64,000 nt of DNA from Symbiodinium natans (Eukaryota; Sar; Dinophyceae; Suessiales; Symbiodiniaceae), in NCBI GenBank assembly GCA_905221605.1, contig CAJNDS010000062.1:177886-241885 (forward strand). Direction: 5' to 3'. Below the pieces are notes generated by a model, which was not told the origin of the DNA, ran no database searches, and worked only from the letters and a program-made list of their open reading frames with translations. The first letter of the stretch is position 1. The number at the start of each line of letters is the position of its first letter. A program made the translations under genes and the position numbers. Shown in pieces: positions 44,558 to 55,208 of this stretch.

Positions 44558-44844
44558 ACAACTTCGAAGAACTCCAAACAAATCAGGTGTAGCACTGGTG
44601 GCATCTGCGCAATCACGCTTGGGCCCCGATTGTGGAGGCGCTGTCTGTGGATTCTGCGGAGCAGTTTCCATGTCATGTCCATGCTATTCTAGGGCTATTC
44701 AGGTCCTTGTCCTGTGGAGTCCATTGCTGGATTCGGCTCCACATCCCCGAGGTGCAATAAGAGATTTCAAATGCACATGTGCTGCATGAAGCCATCATGC
44801 CTGTATGGCTGGCTTACACCTACACCTGTCTGTCATCTCCACAG

Positions 44845-45649
44845 GAACCTTCAATGATACCACGTCGCATGGCTTGAGGTGGAGACAGCTTGGCTTTCAG
44901 TCTTGTGATCCTCGCACAGATCTTCGCACGGGAATATTGGCGCCGGCAGCTCAAGAGATGGGTTTCAACATCAGCAAACATTTTTTGCTTTGTCTCAGAG
45001 GTGACGAGCATCCACGGGGGCGCACCGGTGCATGTGTGATCAGTGTTGGGAAAGCGAGGTTGGACTGCCTCGTCCATATGGCAGAGAGGCCAGCCAAGAA
45101 GTGGATAAAGTCTCTAAAACAATGGTCTGGTATGATTCAATCAGCTACCTTCGGATCCTGCACTTTTCGGGATAGTTGGTGGTGTCACTTTCTATTTTGG
45201 GGGTGTCAAGTTTGGGGACAAACGTGCAGATCCCACCCGGCATGATGAGCTTGGTCTGGCTTGGCGTCCTGTCTGTGGCTCAAACGACACAAAGTGCATG
45301 TGACGTTGCGATGGAAGAGCTTCCAAGAAAGACAAAGCATGCGAGTGCTTGCAAGATTTCTGAGACTACTCCAGCTTCCCCTGTCAATTCCAAAGCTGTT
45401 TTTCTGAAGGACGTCCCATACGTGCGCAAGCCTCAAGAGCTCGAATTACTCAGGCTTTGCTCTCGAAGCGGGACACAGGAAGCCGTTCGCCTCAACCACG
45501 CACGCCCCAATCGATGCCAACCTTTAAGTCTCGGAAACATATACAACATCGCTCCCGAGCCTGATTTGCAGCCCCGCGGCAATACACAAAGCGTTGGTCT
45601 GAGCACAGAAAGGGTGGAGAAGGGCCCATGGGACCCGGCGCCTAGATAG
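44845..45649 (+). CDS. ELMO/CED-12-like domain protein
   Basis: After CATCTCCACAG the frame reads TFNDTTSHGLRWRQLGFQSC, then DPRTDLRTG. The pattern W-x2-LGFQ-x2-DP-x-TDLR-x-G is the central signature of ELMO/CED-12 domains, which in eukaryotes act with small GTPases (ELMOD proteins are Arf-family GAPs). Sequence after DLRTG departs from the family, so an intron probably starts there; a GA dinucleotide donor is possible. Later segments on the same strand are about 45050-45180 (RLDCLVHMAERPAKKWIKSL) and 45242-45649, which begins MMSLVWLGVLSVAQTTQS and continues SKAVFLKDVPYVRKPQELEL. The latter could be a new gene with a signal peptide. The domain call rests on one exon. Confidence 0.5.
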
Positions 45650-45669
45650 TTTCATGTGAAAGTGCCGCA

Positions 45670-46401
45670 TTGACGGCAGGTATCCCTTGGCCACGAGCCA
45701 AATGGTCCGTGAGGCTCGGACATAGCCTGTATAGTGCGACATTCGCTCTGCCACGGATGCGGGGTGAAGCCGGACTCCAGGCCCAAAGTGATGGGATCGA
45801 CTATCCGTTTGCCGTTGCGAGCATCAACATCACCCAACACTTGGCTAGGCCCTGCCCTTCGTGTGTAGTTGCATGTAGTTGCAGTGTAGCTGAATCCAGC
45901 ACAAGGTCAAGCTTCTGCTCTGAGGTATTTGCAGCTCGTCAAGGACGGTTTGGGCTGCACCTTGGCAGTGACATGTCATGGTTCGCTTCGATTGTCAATG
46001 GTAGCAATGGATTCTTTACAGCAGAAAAAGTTCTCTTTCCGCTTGGAAGATACGATGTCTAGATATGGTCAAACCTTGACAAATTTCTCAGTCTGTGACC
46101 ATTTTTCTCAGTCTGTGTGTGTTGAGAAGACCCCCCCCCCAAAAAAACTCAAAAATGCTCAACCCGAACTGCACTGACTCTGCTCGAGCAGTCCAAGGCC
46201 CGGGGATGGACGTGGCATCAAACCGAGTGGTTCACAGATTTTCAAGGCAAAGTGTGCAATGATCGCACGTTCACTGAATCATTCAGTGCTGTCTCAGTCT
46301 ACGCATCAAGAGACCTCCGAAGTAGCAACGCATTCCGCAGCACTCTGAAGGCTGCTGCTGAGCTCCAGGAGCGGACGGCTGGTGTGCTATTGTGTACTTG
46401 A
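45670..46401 (+). CDS. Unidentified gene, two exon-like frames
   Basis: 45690-46062 reads AKWSVRLGHSLYSATFALPR, YPFAVASINITQHLARP and SDMSWFASIVNGSNGFFTA. 46165-46401 reads LTLLEQSKARGWTWHQTEWF, TDFQGKVCNDRTFTESFSAV and STLKAAAELQERTAG, then TGA. The second has no ATG and must be an internal or terminal exon. Over part of the first, another frame is equally plausible. Confidence 0.45.
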
Positions 46402-46939
46402 TGTGCTTGTGTGTGCGGGCATTGTGACCAGCCTCGCATCGCTGGCCAGAAAAAGCGCATGAATGTTCAACTCCGGTGCAACCGAAGGCAGCGGCTCGAC
46501 AACCAGTCAAAGTGCAAAGAGCCTTCCATTGAGTCCTTGGCCTGAGCTTGTGATGCTGCCGCACTGCGTGCCTGCTAATAGTGCAAACAACTAGGCTGAG
46601 CGATGAGAAGTTGAACATCACTACTCATACTACTCAGTGTAGAATCAAGCCATCTGTCAGCCATTGTCAGCCTGTGAGGCCCTTTTGTGAGCTGCATGCT
46701 GCTGTGCACACCCCAGAGGGTGTGCATTTTGGTTCACAGGAGAGGATGAAGACCTTGATGTGATCCAGCCCGTGCGATAAAGCTGTGCATCCGTTGACTG
46801 ATCTAGTTGCTTTACCATGCTTTACCTTCATACCTGCACGTGTCAAGGTGATGTCACGCTGGGAGCTCTGCCGCAGCGCATCTCTCTGAATGACAGCGAG
46901 TGCACTGCAAAATCATGCAAATGCAAATTATGTTGACAG

Positions 46940-47326
46940 CAGCCATCGTTTTCTGTCATCGATGGCCATCGGCCGTCAGTCAAGACCCATGTGTTTGAGG
47001 CCTGCACTCGAACTGGCGAGGTCGCAAGCAGGAAGATCCAAACATCACAGCTTGTGGCCTAGTCTGTACATGTTCTGAAGGGCCTGAGATCACTCGCTCC
47101 AGCAGCAAGTGAGGTTATGCAGTTCGGCCCCATCATGGAGGAGACGTTGGCAGCTGCTTGTGCGTGCGCCCCCCTGGTTTACGGGAGGGAGTGTGCCCGG
47201 GCCCGGCTTCGCCAGTTGCACGCGCCTGGATTGTGTCACGCACTGCGAAGGTTCTGCAAGCAAACTCCCATGGAGACTGCGTGTGAACCTCAGCTTGATG
47301 AGATCGCTGAGAGGACAAAGGACTGA
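46940..47326 (+). CDS. Unidentified exons
   Basis: 46940-47062 follows TGTTGACAG and reads QPSFSVIDGHRPSVKTHVFE, then TRTGEVASRKIQTSQLVA and TAG. 47117-47326 starts ATG and reads QFGPIMEETLAAACACAPLV, HALRRFCKQTPMETACEPQL, then DEIAERTKD and TGA. The second could be the start of a short gene or an internal exon. Confidence 0.45.
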
Positions 47327-47454
47327 AGGACACAACTGTCACATCGACTTCGGGGTGTGAGGTCAGAGTTCAGGGCCTTGGCAAGCGTCGCACAGGAGGC
47401 CGGCTGGGCCATCACAGCCTTTGTGCGTTTGATTTCCACTCACATGGATGATCA

Positions 47455-48503
47455 TTGATGTCTCTGCTTGGTCCTGGAGCCGTCAAGCCATCAGGCCCCG
47501 AGAGTCCCAAGATCAGCCGCGGTTGGCGAGGAAGAATCGGAGGCCATTGCGCTGTGATGCGCTCATGGCCCGATTGCTATATGCGGAAATTCAATTCCAC
47601 AGGACTTCTCCAATTTGGCAGATTCTGTACAGCAGACCGCCGCCATCTTGGCAAGCCAGTGAAGCCTGAGGGGCTCGGACATTTTCAGGTTCCGGCTGTG
47701 ATGGCTTGCCGGTCAGGGCCAGGGTCCTTTTGGGGATTTGCATGCTGGATGGACACGCAAAGTGCCAAAAGGCCTCCTTGGCATGACGTGAGGTTCAGAA
47801 GTTTTCTGAGACTGCGAGCATCTTTGGCTTGTCCGGCATGTTTTGGGCATGTGCTCATGGCGATGTGGTGAAGATGCGATATACTTGTCATTGGCGCATG
47901 CCTCTGCAAGCACTTGAAGTTTCCATGCGACATGGTGCAATTGGCACGTGTGGATGACTCTGTTTCGCTGACTGCTGCGTAAGTCTGCCAGGGACGTACC
48001 TGCATGGAGTTGGGCCCTGAAAATTCTGTGCGAAGTGGCTGACGTGCGGCAGAGCACCATACAATTGCAACGCCCTGATGAAGCATACAAGCCTGTCCGT
48101 GTGGCCTCTAGCCATCTTGGCCCGAAGGGTGACGCGGCAACTTGCTGCGTCCTGCAGGCTAGCAGGATGGCTTCTGAGCAGCCTTTGCTCCAGGAGGAAC
48201 CACAGGCAGGCGATGCAGGTTTCCAGAATGCATGAGTCGTTTGTATTAAAAAGCCACTCACAGACTGATGTTGCTTGTCTCAGTCTCGCTTTGATCAGAG
48301 TTCCGATCACTTTCAAGTTAAGTACTCATTGCATCTGCTGCAACCGGCGGCTTGAGATTGATTTCAGATTTCAATCCTCGTCAAAGCAATCACTTGCATG
48401 TGTCCTGGGTTTTAACCCAGATGGCTCGCCTGTATTTCAGGCATACCCTCAGTTTGTGCGGGAATCTGGGATGGCTACCCTGGAGGGTTACTGCGGTTTC
48501 TGA
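47455..48503 (+). CDS. Unidentified multi-exon gene
   Basis: 47455-47871 reads KISRGWRGRIGGHCAVMRSW and LQFGRFCTADRRHLGKPVK. 47901-48234 reads KHLKFPCDMVQLARVDDSVS and then, after removing the 13 bases GTAAGTCTGCCAG at 47979-47991, continues in frame DVPAWSWALKILCEVADVRQ, STIQLQRPDEAYKPVRVASS. 48284-48503 after TGTCTCAG reads THCICCNRRLEIDFRFQSSS and VLGFNPDGSPVFQAYPQFV, then TGA. A longer GC-AG intron (about 50 bases from 47942) would also join the middle part. No family recognised. Confidence 0.45.
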
Positions 48504-48783
48504 ATTGGGGTCATTGATTACTTCCGACCCCTGGGGCGTATTGAGGCCGAACCCATCGCAGACCCGGCGGGCTCAGGTTGGTCTTCGAGCACACTACCCT
48601 TTTTGGCGGCGTAGGGTTCATCTGGTTCGCGTAAGTAGCGCGTAAGCAGTGGTCGCTGTTTCCAGCCGAGCGCCAAGTACTTAAGGGTACTATGCACACG
48701 CAATGGTGCACCCTTTGCGTGACGCGGGAAAGTTGACCGTTTTGGCCTGAGGAACCTGAAACCTCAGTGAACGCAGAGGAATC

Positions 48784-49017
48784 ATGAAGTTGACGAGGTC
48801 CACCCCTTCCCCCAATGAACGCATGGATTTACAGCTACCAAAAGCTGTGAATTCGTTGCGAAAGTATGTAAATTTCGAAGGAACACTGATCCGAAGTACT
48901 CCTCTGTACATGATGAGGTTACATCCGTGGTCGTTTCCCCCAAGCAAACGCAAGCGGCAGCGACTTGTGCATCTTCTTCTCCCCAGTGACTGCAACGATG
49001 TTAAACAGACTGGCGGC
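48784..49017 (+). CDS. Small open frame with ATG, before a repeat
   Basis: ATG at 48784 reads MKLTRSTPSPNERMDLQLPK, AVNSLRKYVNFEGTLIRST, then a basic PPSKRKRQRL. It ends at the ATTTTCGG repeat. Plausible but unsupported by splice sites. Confidence 0.3.
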
Positions 49018-49130
49018 TAGGCGATTTTCGGTTGTGGGCGGGGCTCGGAAATCAACGCTCGGTGCGCGATTTTCGGGTGTGGGCGGCTCAAACATCACTG
49101 CGTTGTACAATTTTCGGGTGTGGTGTGCAA
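49018..49130 (+). repeat. Three-copy tandem repeat, about 43-45 bp
   Basis: GCGATTTTCGGTTGTGGGCG (49020), GCGATTTTCGGGTGTGGGCG (about 49066) and CAATTTTCGGGTGTGGTGTG (about 49108), with diverged spacers. Confidence 0.75.
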
Positions 49131-49805
49131 TTAGTTGCTGTGTAGACGGTGCTTGACATGGTCTTCGTGCAAAGTATGATGTCGTAGACGCATCGTTTCG
49201 CTGCGTTTTCATGGTGTTTGGCATGTTTTTGGTGCATGTGGAAGGTTGCAAAAAACCGCATGAAATCTGTGTTCCTTCGGGGAAAGGCTTCTTCCAATTC
49301 ATGGTGGAAAACATGTGCGCCGTTTCGCGTTGCGTTTACTTGGGGGAAAATTTTGGCTGGGACTCTTTGGGGTCGTGGATCGACAGCGTTCCCGGGGGGG
49401 AAGGCGCCCGGAGGCAAAGTGGATGAGAGCAGGGCTGCCCGCTGTACAAGTGGGAAGTTGACAGAACGAATGATTGAGTTTGTATGTGTTCATGTGGGCC
49501 CCCGTCTGCCCAGATGTCTCCTAGTATACCAGAATGCTGCAAAGTTATGAAGTTATGAAGTTAAGAGGTTCTGATACAAGGTTAGAGAAGCAACTCGTGG
49601 TGGCACGATGCCCAACTGCCCTAAACCGAGTTGATGCAGCTCATGCCAGGAATCCTCCTGCAAGCACTGGGTGAAGAGTGCGTGTAAGACTCTTGGCAAG
49701 TGGCTGGTGTTGGAGCCTTGCATGCAAAGTATAAGCAGGCAGACTGACACGAAACACGTGATGCCAGGAGGTTTCATGAATTCAGCCTTCTGCCGCATGC
49801 CGTAG

Positions 49806-50363
49806 CAGCTTCTGGCGTGCAAGGCTCTGGTCGTCGTCTTTGTGCTGGCCTGGGCTGTTCAAGGAATCGTTTATGAGTACGCGACTATTGGCTGCAAGCC
49901 TGCGAAACTTGGCGATGACTATCCATATCCAGGAGGAGGCACTAACGCAGCTGGAGCCTGGGTTGCAATTGAGCCGCATTTCTCAACTAGACACTGTGGA
50001 TAAGCTGCATGCCATCTATGTATATGAGCCGAGTCCTTTTCCCATACGTTTCCTTCACGAACCTTCCGGCATCCAAAATGTTTACCTGGGCCCTTGAAAG
50101 CCGCTAAAGAGAGACAGGGCTGAAGGGTACAATACTATACAATACTCAGCCGGAGCAGCAAAGCCGCAATTTCAGGGGGTCCCGACGTGAATCTGATTCC
50201 CATCATCTCCTTGCTGGCGGAGCGGAAGCCGATGTGGTATGGAGACGCCTTCGACGTCATCCCTTCCAATGAGGTCCCACGCGCAGTAAAGATCAGTAAA
50301 GAACTCATTGAGACAAGGAGTTGCAATGCAAGGCTTAACGGCTTTCCACCACCATGCTTGTGA
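49806..50363 (+). CDS. Unidentified protein with a membrane helix
   Basis: 49806-50003 reads LLACKALVVVFVLAWAVQGI, a membrane or signal helix, then KPAKLGDDYPYPGGGTNAA and TAA. 50150-50363 follows AATACTCAG and reads SSKAAISGGPDVNLIPIISL, LAERKPMWYGDAFDVIPSNE, VPRAVKISKELIETRS, then TGA. Both are strongly protein-like on the same strand. An ATG frame (MNSAFCRMP) immediately upstream is separated by an in-frame TAG at 49803, so the true start is unclear. Confidence 0.5.
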
Positions 50364-50716
50364 CTCCGGGCTGAGCAGTCGGAGCTAGCTAACATGCATT
50401 GCCTCAGATACCGACGGGGAAGTTCCTTCCACACCAACCCGGTAACCCGGGAGGAACACACGCACGCATGCACGCCAGCCTGCGCACACGCACACGCACC
50501 CGCACATGCACATAGAAATAGACATCCAAACAGAAATAGAATAGAAATGGACAGACGTGGCTCGTTTGCGGATTGGGAGCCCAATTAAAGAAGAAGGTGC
50601 AAAGGTCCGACGTATATTATATCACAGTCTTACAAGCATGCGAGATGTCACGGAACGGGCACACCCTCCCAGTGTGTACATGTAACCACAGGATTTCTTT
50701 CTACTCGTCTTCAACC

Positions 50717-51068
50717 ACCAGGAGAGAGAGAGAGAGAGAGAGCGTAAAAGAGGTTCCTTTTCGCTGTGCAGCAGAAGAAGAAGAAGCGAAACCATAATAA
50801 GGTGCGGCCCCCTAGGAGAGGGAGAGAGAGCGAGAGAGAGCGAAAGACACGGCTGCGAACATCGCAGCCCTTGCCCGACTGACTCTTGGGACTTGTGCCC
50901 CTCGGGGCAGCTCTTTCTCCGGGGGGGGGGCCTAAGCGCGCAGAGAGAGAGTTAGCGCAGTCTTTCGAGGGGCCAAGCGTGCACAGAGAGAGAGAGAGAG
51001 AGAGGGAGACAGAGAGGAGGAAAAGCAAAATAAATAAAGAAAGAATGAAAGAAAGAGAGAGAGCGAAC
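50717..51068. repeat. GA-rich simple sequence
   Basis: Three blocks of (GA)n separated by about 80-150 bases (50721-50741, 50815-50845, 50985-51065). Frames through them (Arg/Glu or Ser/Leu) are artefacts. Confidence 0.8.
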
Positions 51069-51097
51069 AAAAGAGAACAGCCGCACTTTCAGTACTT

Positions 51098-51538
51098 TTG
51101 GCATGGAGGCCTCCAGCGTGGCTGGCGCACCTGTTGGCACATGGTGGCGGACCATGGGGCCATTGTTTAACACGTATGTCTACGAGGACGGTCGGCAACT
51201 CCCCAGCCTTGTGCTTTGTTCTGTCCACGCTGGTTGCACGTGCTCGTCATCAGTTTGGCAAAGAAGCAAGTTGCAAGGACGTTGCAAATTCACAGCCCAC
51301 TATCATGATGAGACGGAAGCTCCTCCGACTGGGGCAGTGTCATGTGATTGAGCGCTGCGATGGACTCGGAGATGTCTATACCTTTTCAGAAGGGTCGAAC
51401 TTCTTTGCGAATCGCTTCAGAAGGCTGCTTGGTCGAAAAACTAAAAGCCCGGCCGCAAGTCTTTCGTCACAGCTCACGCCCTCGGACCATTCCGAGGGAT
51501 TTGTAGTGGCAGGTCATAGGCAACTTCGGGTCGAGTGA
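51098..51538 (+). CDS. Unidentified exon of up to 147 codons
   Basis: The frame reads FVLSTLVARARHQFGKEASC, ANSQPTIMMRRKLLRLGQCH, VIERCDGLGDVYTFSEGSNF, FANRFRRLLGRKTKSPAAS and GFVVAGHRQLRVE, then TGA. The composition is good from about 51210. Confidence 0.5.
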   Translation: MAWRPPAWLAHLLAHGGGPWGHCLTRMSTRTVGNSPALCFVLSTLVARARHQFGKEASCKDVANSQPTIMMRRKLLRLGQCHVIERCDGLGDVYTFSEGSNFFANRFRRLLGRKTKSPAASLSSQLTPSDHSEGFVVAGHRQLRVE

Positions 51539-51542
51539 AGAC

Positions 51543-51853
51543 TTGCAACGCGAGGTGGCTGGGTATGAACCAGGCCATGAGCCTCTCGACTGTCCTATGA
51601 ACATTTTGCCCAAAAGTTCCCCAAACTCTTTCTACAGCCGGAAACTTGGAGGGCATCAAGCTCAGGCTACAAGATCTACAAAGGGAACACCCTGGTTGCC
51701 GTCGCCGAGGAAACACAGAATGGCTTCGAATCGATGACCCTGCGGAACACAACCTCGCGTCGAGAGATCGGTTCCTCTGTGCTCAAGATGCGCCACTTCC
51801 ATGGACAGTTCGACATGTGGCTTGTGGACAACCACGAGAAGGCGCTCGCCTGA
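51543..51853 (+). CDS. Unidentified exons, beta-rich
   Basis: 51543-51660 reads REVAGYEPGHEPLDCPMNIL. 51661-51853 after GGCATCAAG reads GYKIYKGNTLVAVAEETQNG, FESMTLRNTTSRREIGSSVL and FHGQFDMWLVDNHEKALA, then TGA. The alternating strand pattern recalls tubby-like/LURP-one folds, but this is only an impression. A second frame over the same bases is also open. Confidence 0.45.
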
Positions 51854-51906
51854 ACGGACGGCAATCCACTTCTACAGTTTGTACAAAACAAAGTGCTGTG
51901 TCATGA

Positions 51907-52224
51907 TTGCTTGCTCAGACTAGAGTGCACAAGCGCATCAGCAGCGGGTGTATGTCATTGTATGTGGTGTACTGCCAAGAGGCCGAGCTCCCTGCTTACA
52001 TCAGCAGCGCTGCAACTCTTCTCTACGCCTTCTTTACCTTGCATCGAAACAAACACGATGTAAAAGTGGAGCCGCATGGGTCAGCTGCTCGTCCTTACCG
52101 ATGGCTTTCAATGGCTTTCATGTCCTGCAGCCCAGTCCATGACGCTCTCACTCAGGCGAGTCACGACAGTCCTACTTTTCTGGCGAAGGTGGAGAACGTG
52201 AGCTCCAAAAGCGAGCTGTCCTGA
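51907..52224 (+). CDS. Possible exon
   Basis: The frame reads YISSAATLLYAFFTLHRNKH and PVHDALTQASHDSPTFLAKV, then TGA. Confidence 0.35.
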   Translation: MLAQTRVHKRISSGCMSLYVVYCQEAELPAYISSAATLLYAFFTLHRNKHDVKVEPHGSAARPYRWLSMAFMSCSPVHDALTQASHDSPTFLAKVENVSSKSELS

Positions 52225-52860
52225 GGATTCCCGTGACAGAGAGGTGCATTCTGTCTGCAGAGAGCAGCAGCTCTAACTCGTCCTGCTGAGGCAGTGGCGC
52301 TGCCCCAAGTTGCCGAGGCAGGCGTTCAAGCAGCAGCTGAGAGCGCTCCGGATCAATTGATTTAGTCAAAATAAACCCTTACTAGTATCTCTTTCACCAA
52401 GCACTCGCTTGGTGGCCGAGCGGCTGAGCAGTTTGGCACATCCATGATGTAGCAGGCCATGCATGCAAGAAGCCAGCATTCCGTCGCCGAAAGGTAAATA
52501 GCTTTGTTTAGCTGCAGAGAGGTTGGAAGTCTGTACATAAAGGTTGAGTCCAGCACGGTCCAGCCACATCTGCAGCACAGCCGCGAGGAAAATCTGCCAG
52601 CTGCAACATGTGGAAGCCGTACTTGGTTTTGGCAAAACGGGCGCTTGCAGTGGAACATCCTTACTGCAACCATCTGACCACAGGTCATCTCTGAGAGATT
52701 GACTGAGCAGAGTAGGAGATGAGTATAGTGACGTCTCATCGTGAGCCGTCGACAGGACGGCATCAACAAAAGAGGCATGTGAGATGGTAGAGTGAACACC
52801 GTGCGGACGGCTGCGGTAAGGAGTCCAGGTAGAGGAGTTCTTGTATTTGCGAATGTTCAA
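52172..52860 (-). CDS. Possible minus-strand gene
   Basis: Two adjoining minus frames are long and protein-like: 52366-52860 (HASFVDAVLSTAHDETSLYS, IFLAAVLQMWLDRAGLNLYV) and 52172-52369 (SIDPERSQLLLERLPRQLGA). Shorter + frames here (AEAVALPQVAEAGVQAAAES) are also plausible, so the strand is not settled. If real, it is the one clear exception to the + direction. Confidence 0.35.
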
Positions 52861-53415
52861 CTCGTTGGCCTAACTTCTTTCGCTGCTCAACGGTGCCCAA
52901 GTGCTTCCCGCATTCAAGCGCTGCGGCGATTGAGTTGAGTCGGGCCCCTACATTCTGCTACTATTGCTGTGAAATCAACGCAGGAGTCTCGCGAACGTCT
53001 AGCGACGATCGGGCCCGAAGATGTGTTGTTTCAGAGCGTGCGAATTGTGGTCTCAACCCCTGATATCCTGACCTCTGGATTCGGATTGTTCCGAGGCCAT
53101 GGCGGTGAAGGCCAGGCATCGTGGCGCCAGGCAGGCGGTAGAGCAACCCAAGACTAAGAGAAAGCGCTAAACCGCAGAACGGCTTGCTGCAAGCGCACGC
53201 TTGCTTGGAGTGTTGAGGGAACGAAGCCACTCATTTCGGATCAATCTTAACGAATACCGTCACAGGTAAACAAATCGAGTTGGGACTAAGACACTATTCC
53301 GGTCGCCACAAATGCCGAAAAGTCTTGTTAGAGTGAGAGTGGCGAACAGACATCCAGCAAGACCTGTGTTCAGGCCAGCAGGGCTATTATTGGTTGCGCC
53401 CATTCTACTGCTGGC

Positions 53416-53904
53416 ATGGCCCAGCTTGCACAATTCTGCCGAATTGACATCTCAGTTGAGAGAATGTTTTGGGCAAGCTTCTTCTTCTTCTTCTTGACTC
53501 ACGACTTGTGCCAGGGCTTGCGGGTGGAACTTGAGCTTTGCCCTTGGGGTGTCTCCGCAGAGCAGGCTCTGTGCCCGAGATGCTCGAACCTTGTTTGTTG
53601 CCTGGGCTGTGCGCGGAATGCAAAAAGCTTCGACTCGGAGAACTGAATTGAGTCACTTTTGTGCAGACCAAGCGCAGACCGAGACTTTCATCTTGCGATT
53701 TGCAGACCGATGCCGCCCAGCAGCAGTACGCGAATGCCCTTGCCTGGTGCAGAGGCATCAAGGGCCCCGTCAATGCACCTGCCTGAATTGGAAGTTCGGG
53801 CCTTTCAGATTTCGAGCGCCCAGGAGGTTCTTGGGGACATTGTTGCCTGCTTGGGCAGCTGTCGGCTTCCAGTTCAGGGCTATCGCTTACTCCTGCTCGT
53901 TTGA
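53416..53904 (+). CDS. Unidentified gene, Cys-rich exon and C-terminal exon
   Basis: 53515-53646 reads LRVELELCPWGVSAEQALCP, RCSNLVCCLGCARNAKSF, with two CxxC-like pairs that may bind zinc. 53770-53904 reads PSMHLPELEVRAFQISSAQE, VLGDIVACLGSCRLPVQGYR, then TGA. They are close together on one strand; the splice joint is unresolved. No family assigned. Confidence 0.4.
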
Positions 53905-53911
53905 TGCTTGT

Positions 53912-54010
53912 CCCTAAGCCCTGAACCCCGAAACCTGACGCTCGTCGCCCTGAGCCCTAAACCCTATAAACCCTTCAAAACCTATACAGATTATAAACCC
54001 TAAACCCTAG
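53912..54010 (+). repeat. Degenerate interstitial telomere-like repeat
   Basis: CCCTAAGCCCTGAACCCCGA, then CCCTGAGCCCTAAACCCTAT, then TATAAACCCTAAACCCTA, with decayed units between. Confidence 0.75.
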
Positions 54011-54125
54011 CTCTATCAGGCGGCCGCCTCCTCCTCAACGGCCTCGTTCCTCACAGCTGGCGGCCTTGCTGCGCTGGCGATGGTGGGGCTCCTAAGTGGG
54101 GCCTCCAAAAGCCGTGAACAACGAT

Positions 54126-54138
54126 CCCCCCCCCCCCC
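54126..54138 (+). repeat. Poly-C run of 13
   Basis: C13, then GCCCC. Confidence 0.9.
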
Positions 54139-54333
54139 GCCCCACAGAGCTCTTGGAGTTCCAACGTGGTAAGAAGAAGCCCTCAATCGGCCCTGGAGGG
54201 CTTTGGGGGTTTGGATGGATGAAAGACGCTAGAAAGTCCAGTGTAGGTTGGTTCCTTAATCACTAGGTCCCGGAATCTCTAATCTGAAGGGGCTTTGACT
54301 CCTTAAACTCTCCTGCACCAGTCTCTTCCACAG

Positions 54334-55208
54334 GCCTCGGCCGCGAAGCGGGCGAAACTGGTCGGCGGGTGGCCAAGTTTCGGGAAGTGGTGCTTGCACT
54401 TGCGACAGATGGTGATGGCTCATGCCCTCATGAAAGTATGGATGTGGTCTAATTACTGCACTGCTGTACTGAGGCAGAAAAGCGGAAGAGGTGGAGGACT
54501 GTCATTGGCTGCATGCCTCATCAAAGCCTCATCAGTGTGCATGAGCTTTCGATGCGATTTGTTTAGGACTGGTCTCTGGATGCCGTGAGCAAGAAATTTG
54601 CTCCCCAGGCGGAAGAGCCAGATCTGATCTTGCAAGCCAGTTGACCCGTGCTACGTCGCCATGTACATTAAAGCTTGCCTGGTTCAAGGTTGCGGAGATT
54701 CGCAAGCTTTGCAAGGCCTGGACTTTGATTTGGAGGTTTCGTTGGCAGAGTTGCTTCTTTTCGCCCAGGACCTGCCAGAGGATTTTGACGACGTCAAGCT
54801 CCTCCGTGGCATGCTGAGCGTGCTGACTTTGAGCATGTTTGACCCACGGCATCCTAGTCGTGAACTCCATTGAGCTCTTACAGAACCTTTCGAGCTGGCA
54901 GTTTTCGAGGCTATGCCTTGCAGCACCCAGATTCTCCCAGCGATGCTGCAGCCAACGTCTCGCTGCCTCGCTTCTAGCTCCTCGAGTGCTCTCCTATTGA
55001 GCCCAAGCACTTACGTGCAGGTCGCAGAAGTTGTGAAGTGGCGGCAAGGCGTCCACCAGCAAAGATTTGTCTAGTCGGTAAAGTGCGTGACCAATGAACC
55101 AGCGAGATATTGACAGGTGAAGGGGCAGGCATTGTCAAAGCAGCCACGGAGGCCATTGCTAAGGCCCGAAGGCATTTGCTTGAAAGTAGTGCAAGCTGCA
55201 AGCAGCAG
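54334..55208 (+). CDS. Unidentified gene, three exons
   Basis: 54334-54435 after CTTCCACAG reads GREAGETGRRVAKFREVVLA and TDGDGSCPHE before GTATGG. 54661-54873 starts ATG and reads YIKACLVQGCGDSQALQGLD, FDLEVSLAELLLFAQDLPED, then TGA. 55117-55208 after ATTGACAG reads EGAGIVKAATEAIAKARRHL, LESSASCKQQ before GTTTCG. The three are convincing individually; I cannot show they are one gene. Confidence 0.45.

Noticed and set aside
49774-50003. Stop-codon readthrough joining MNSAFCRMP to the membrane exon
   Set aside because: The in-frame TAG at 49803 is more simply the end of an intron (TAG as acceptor) before the exon at 49806.
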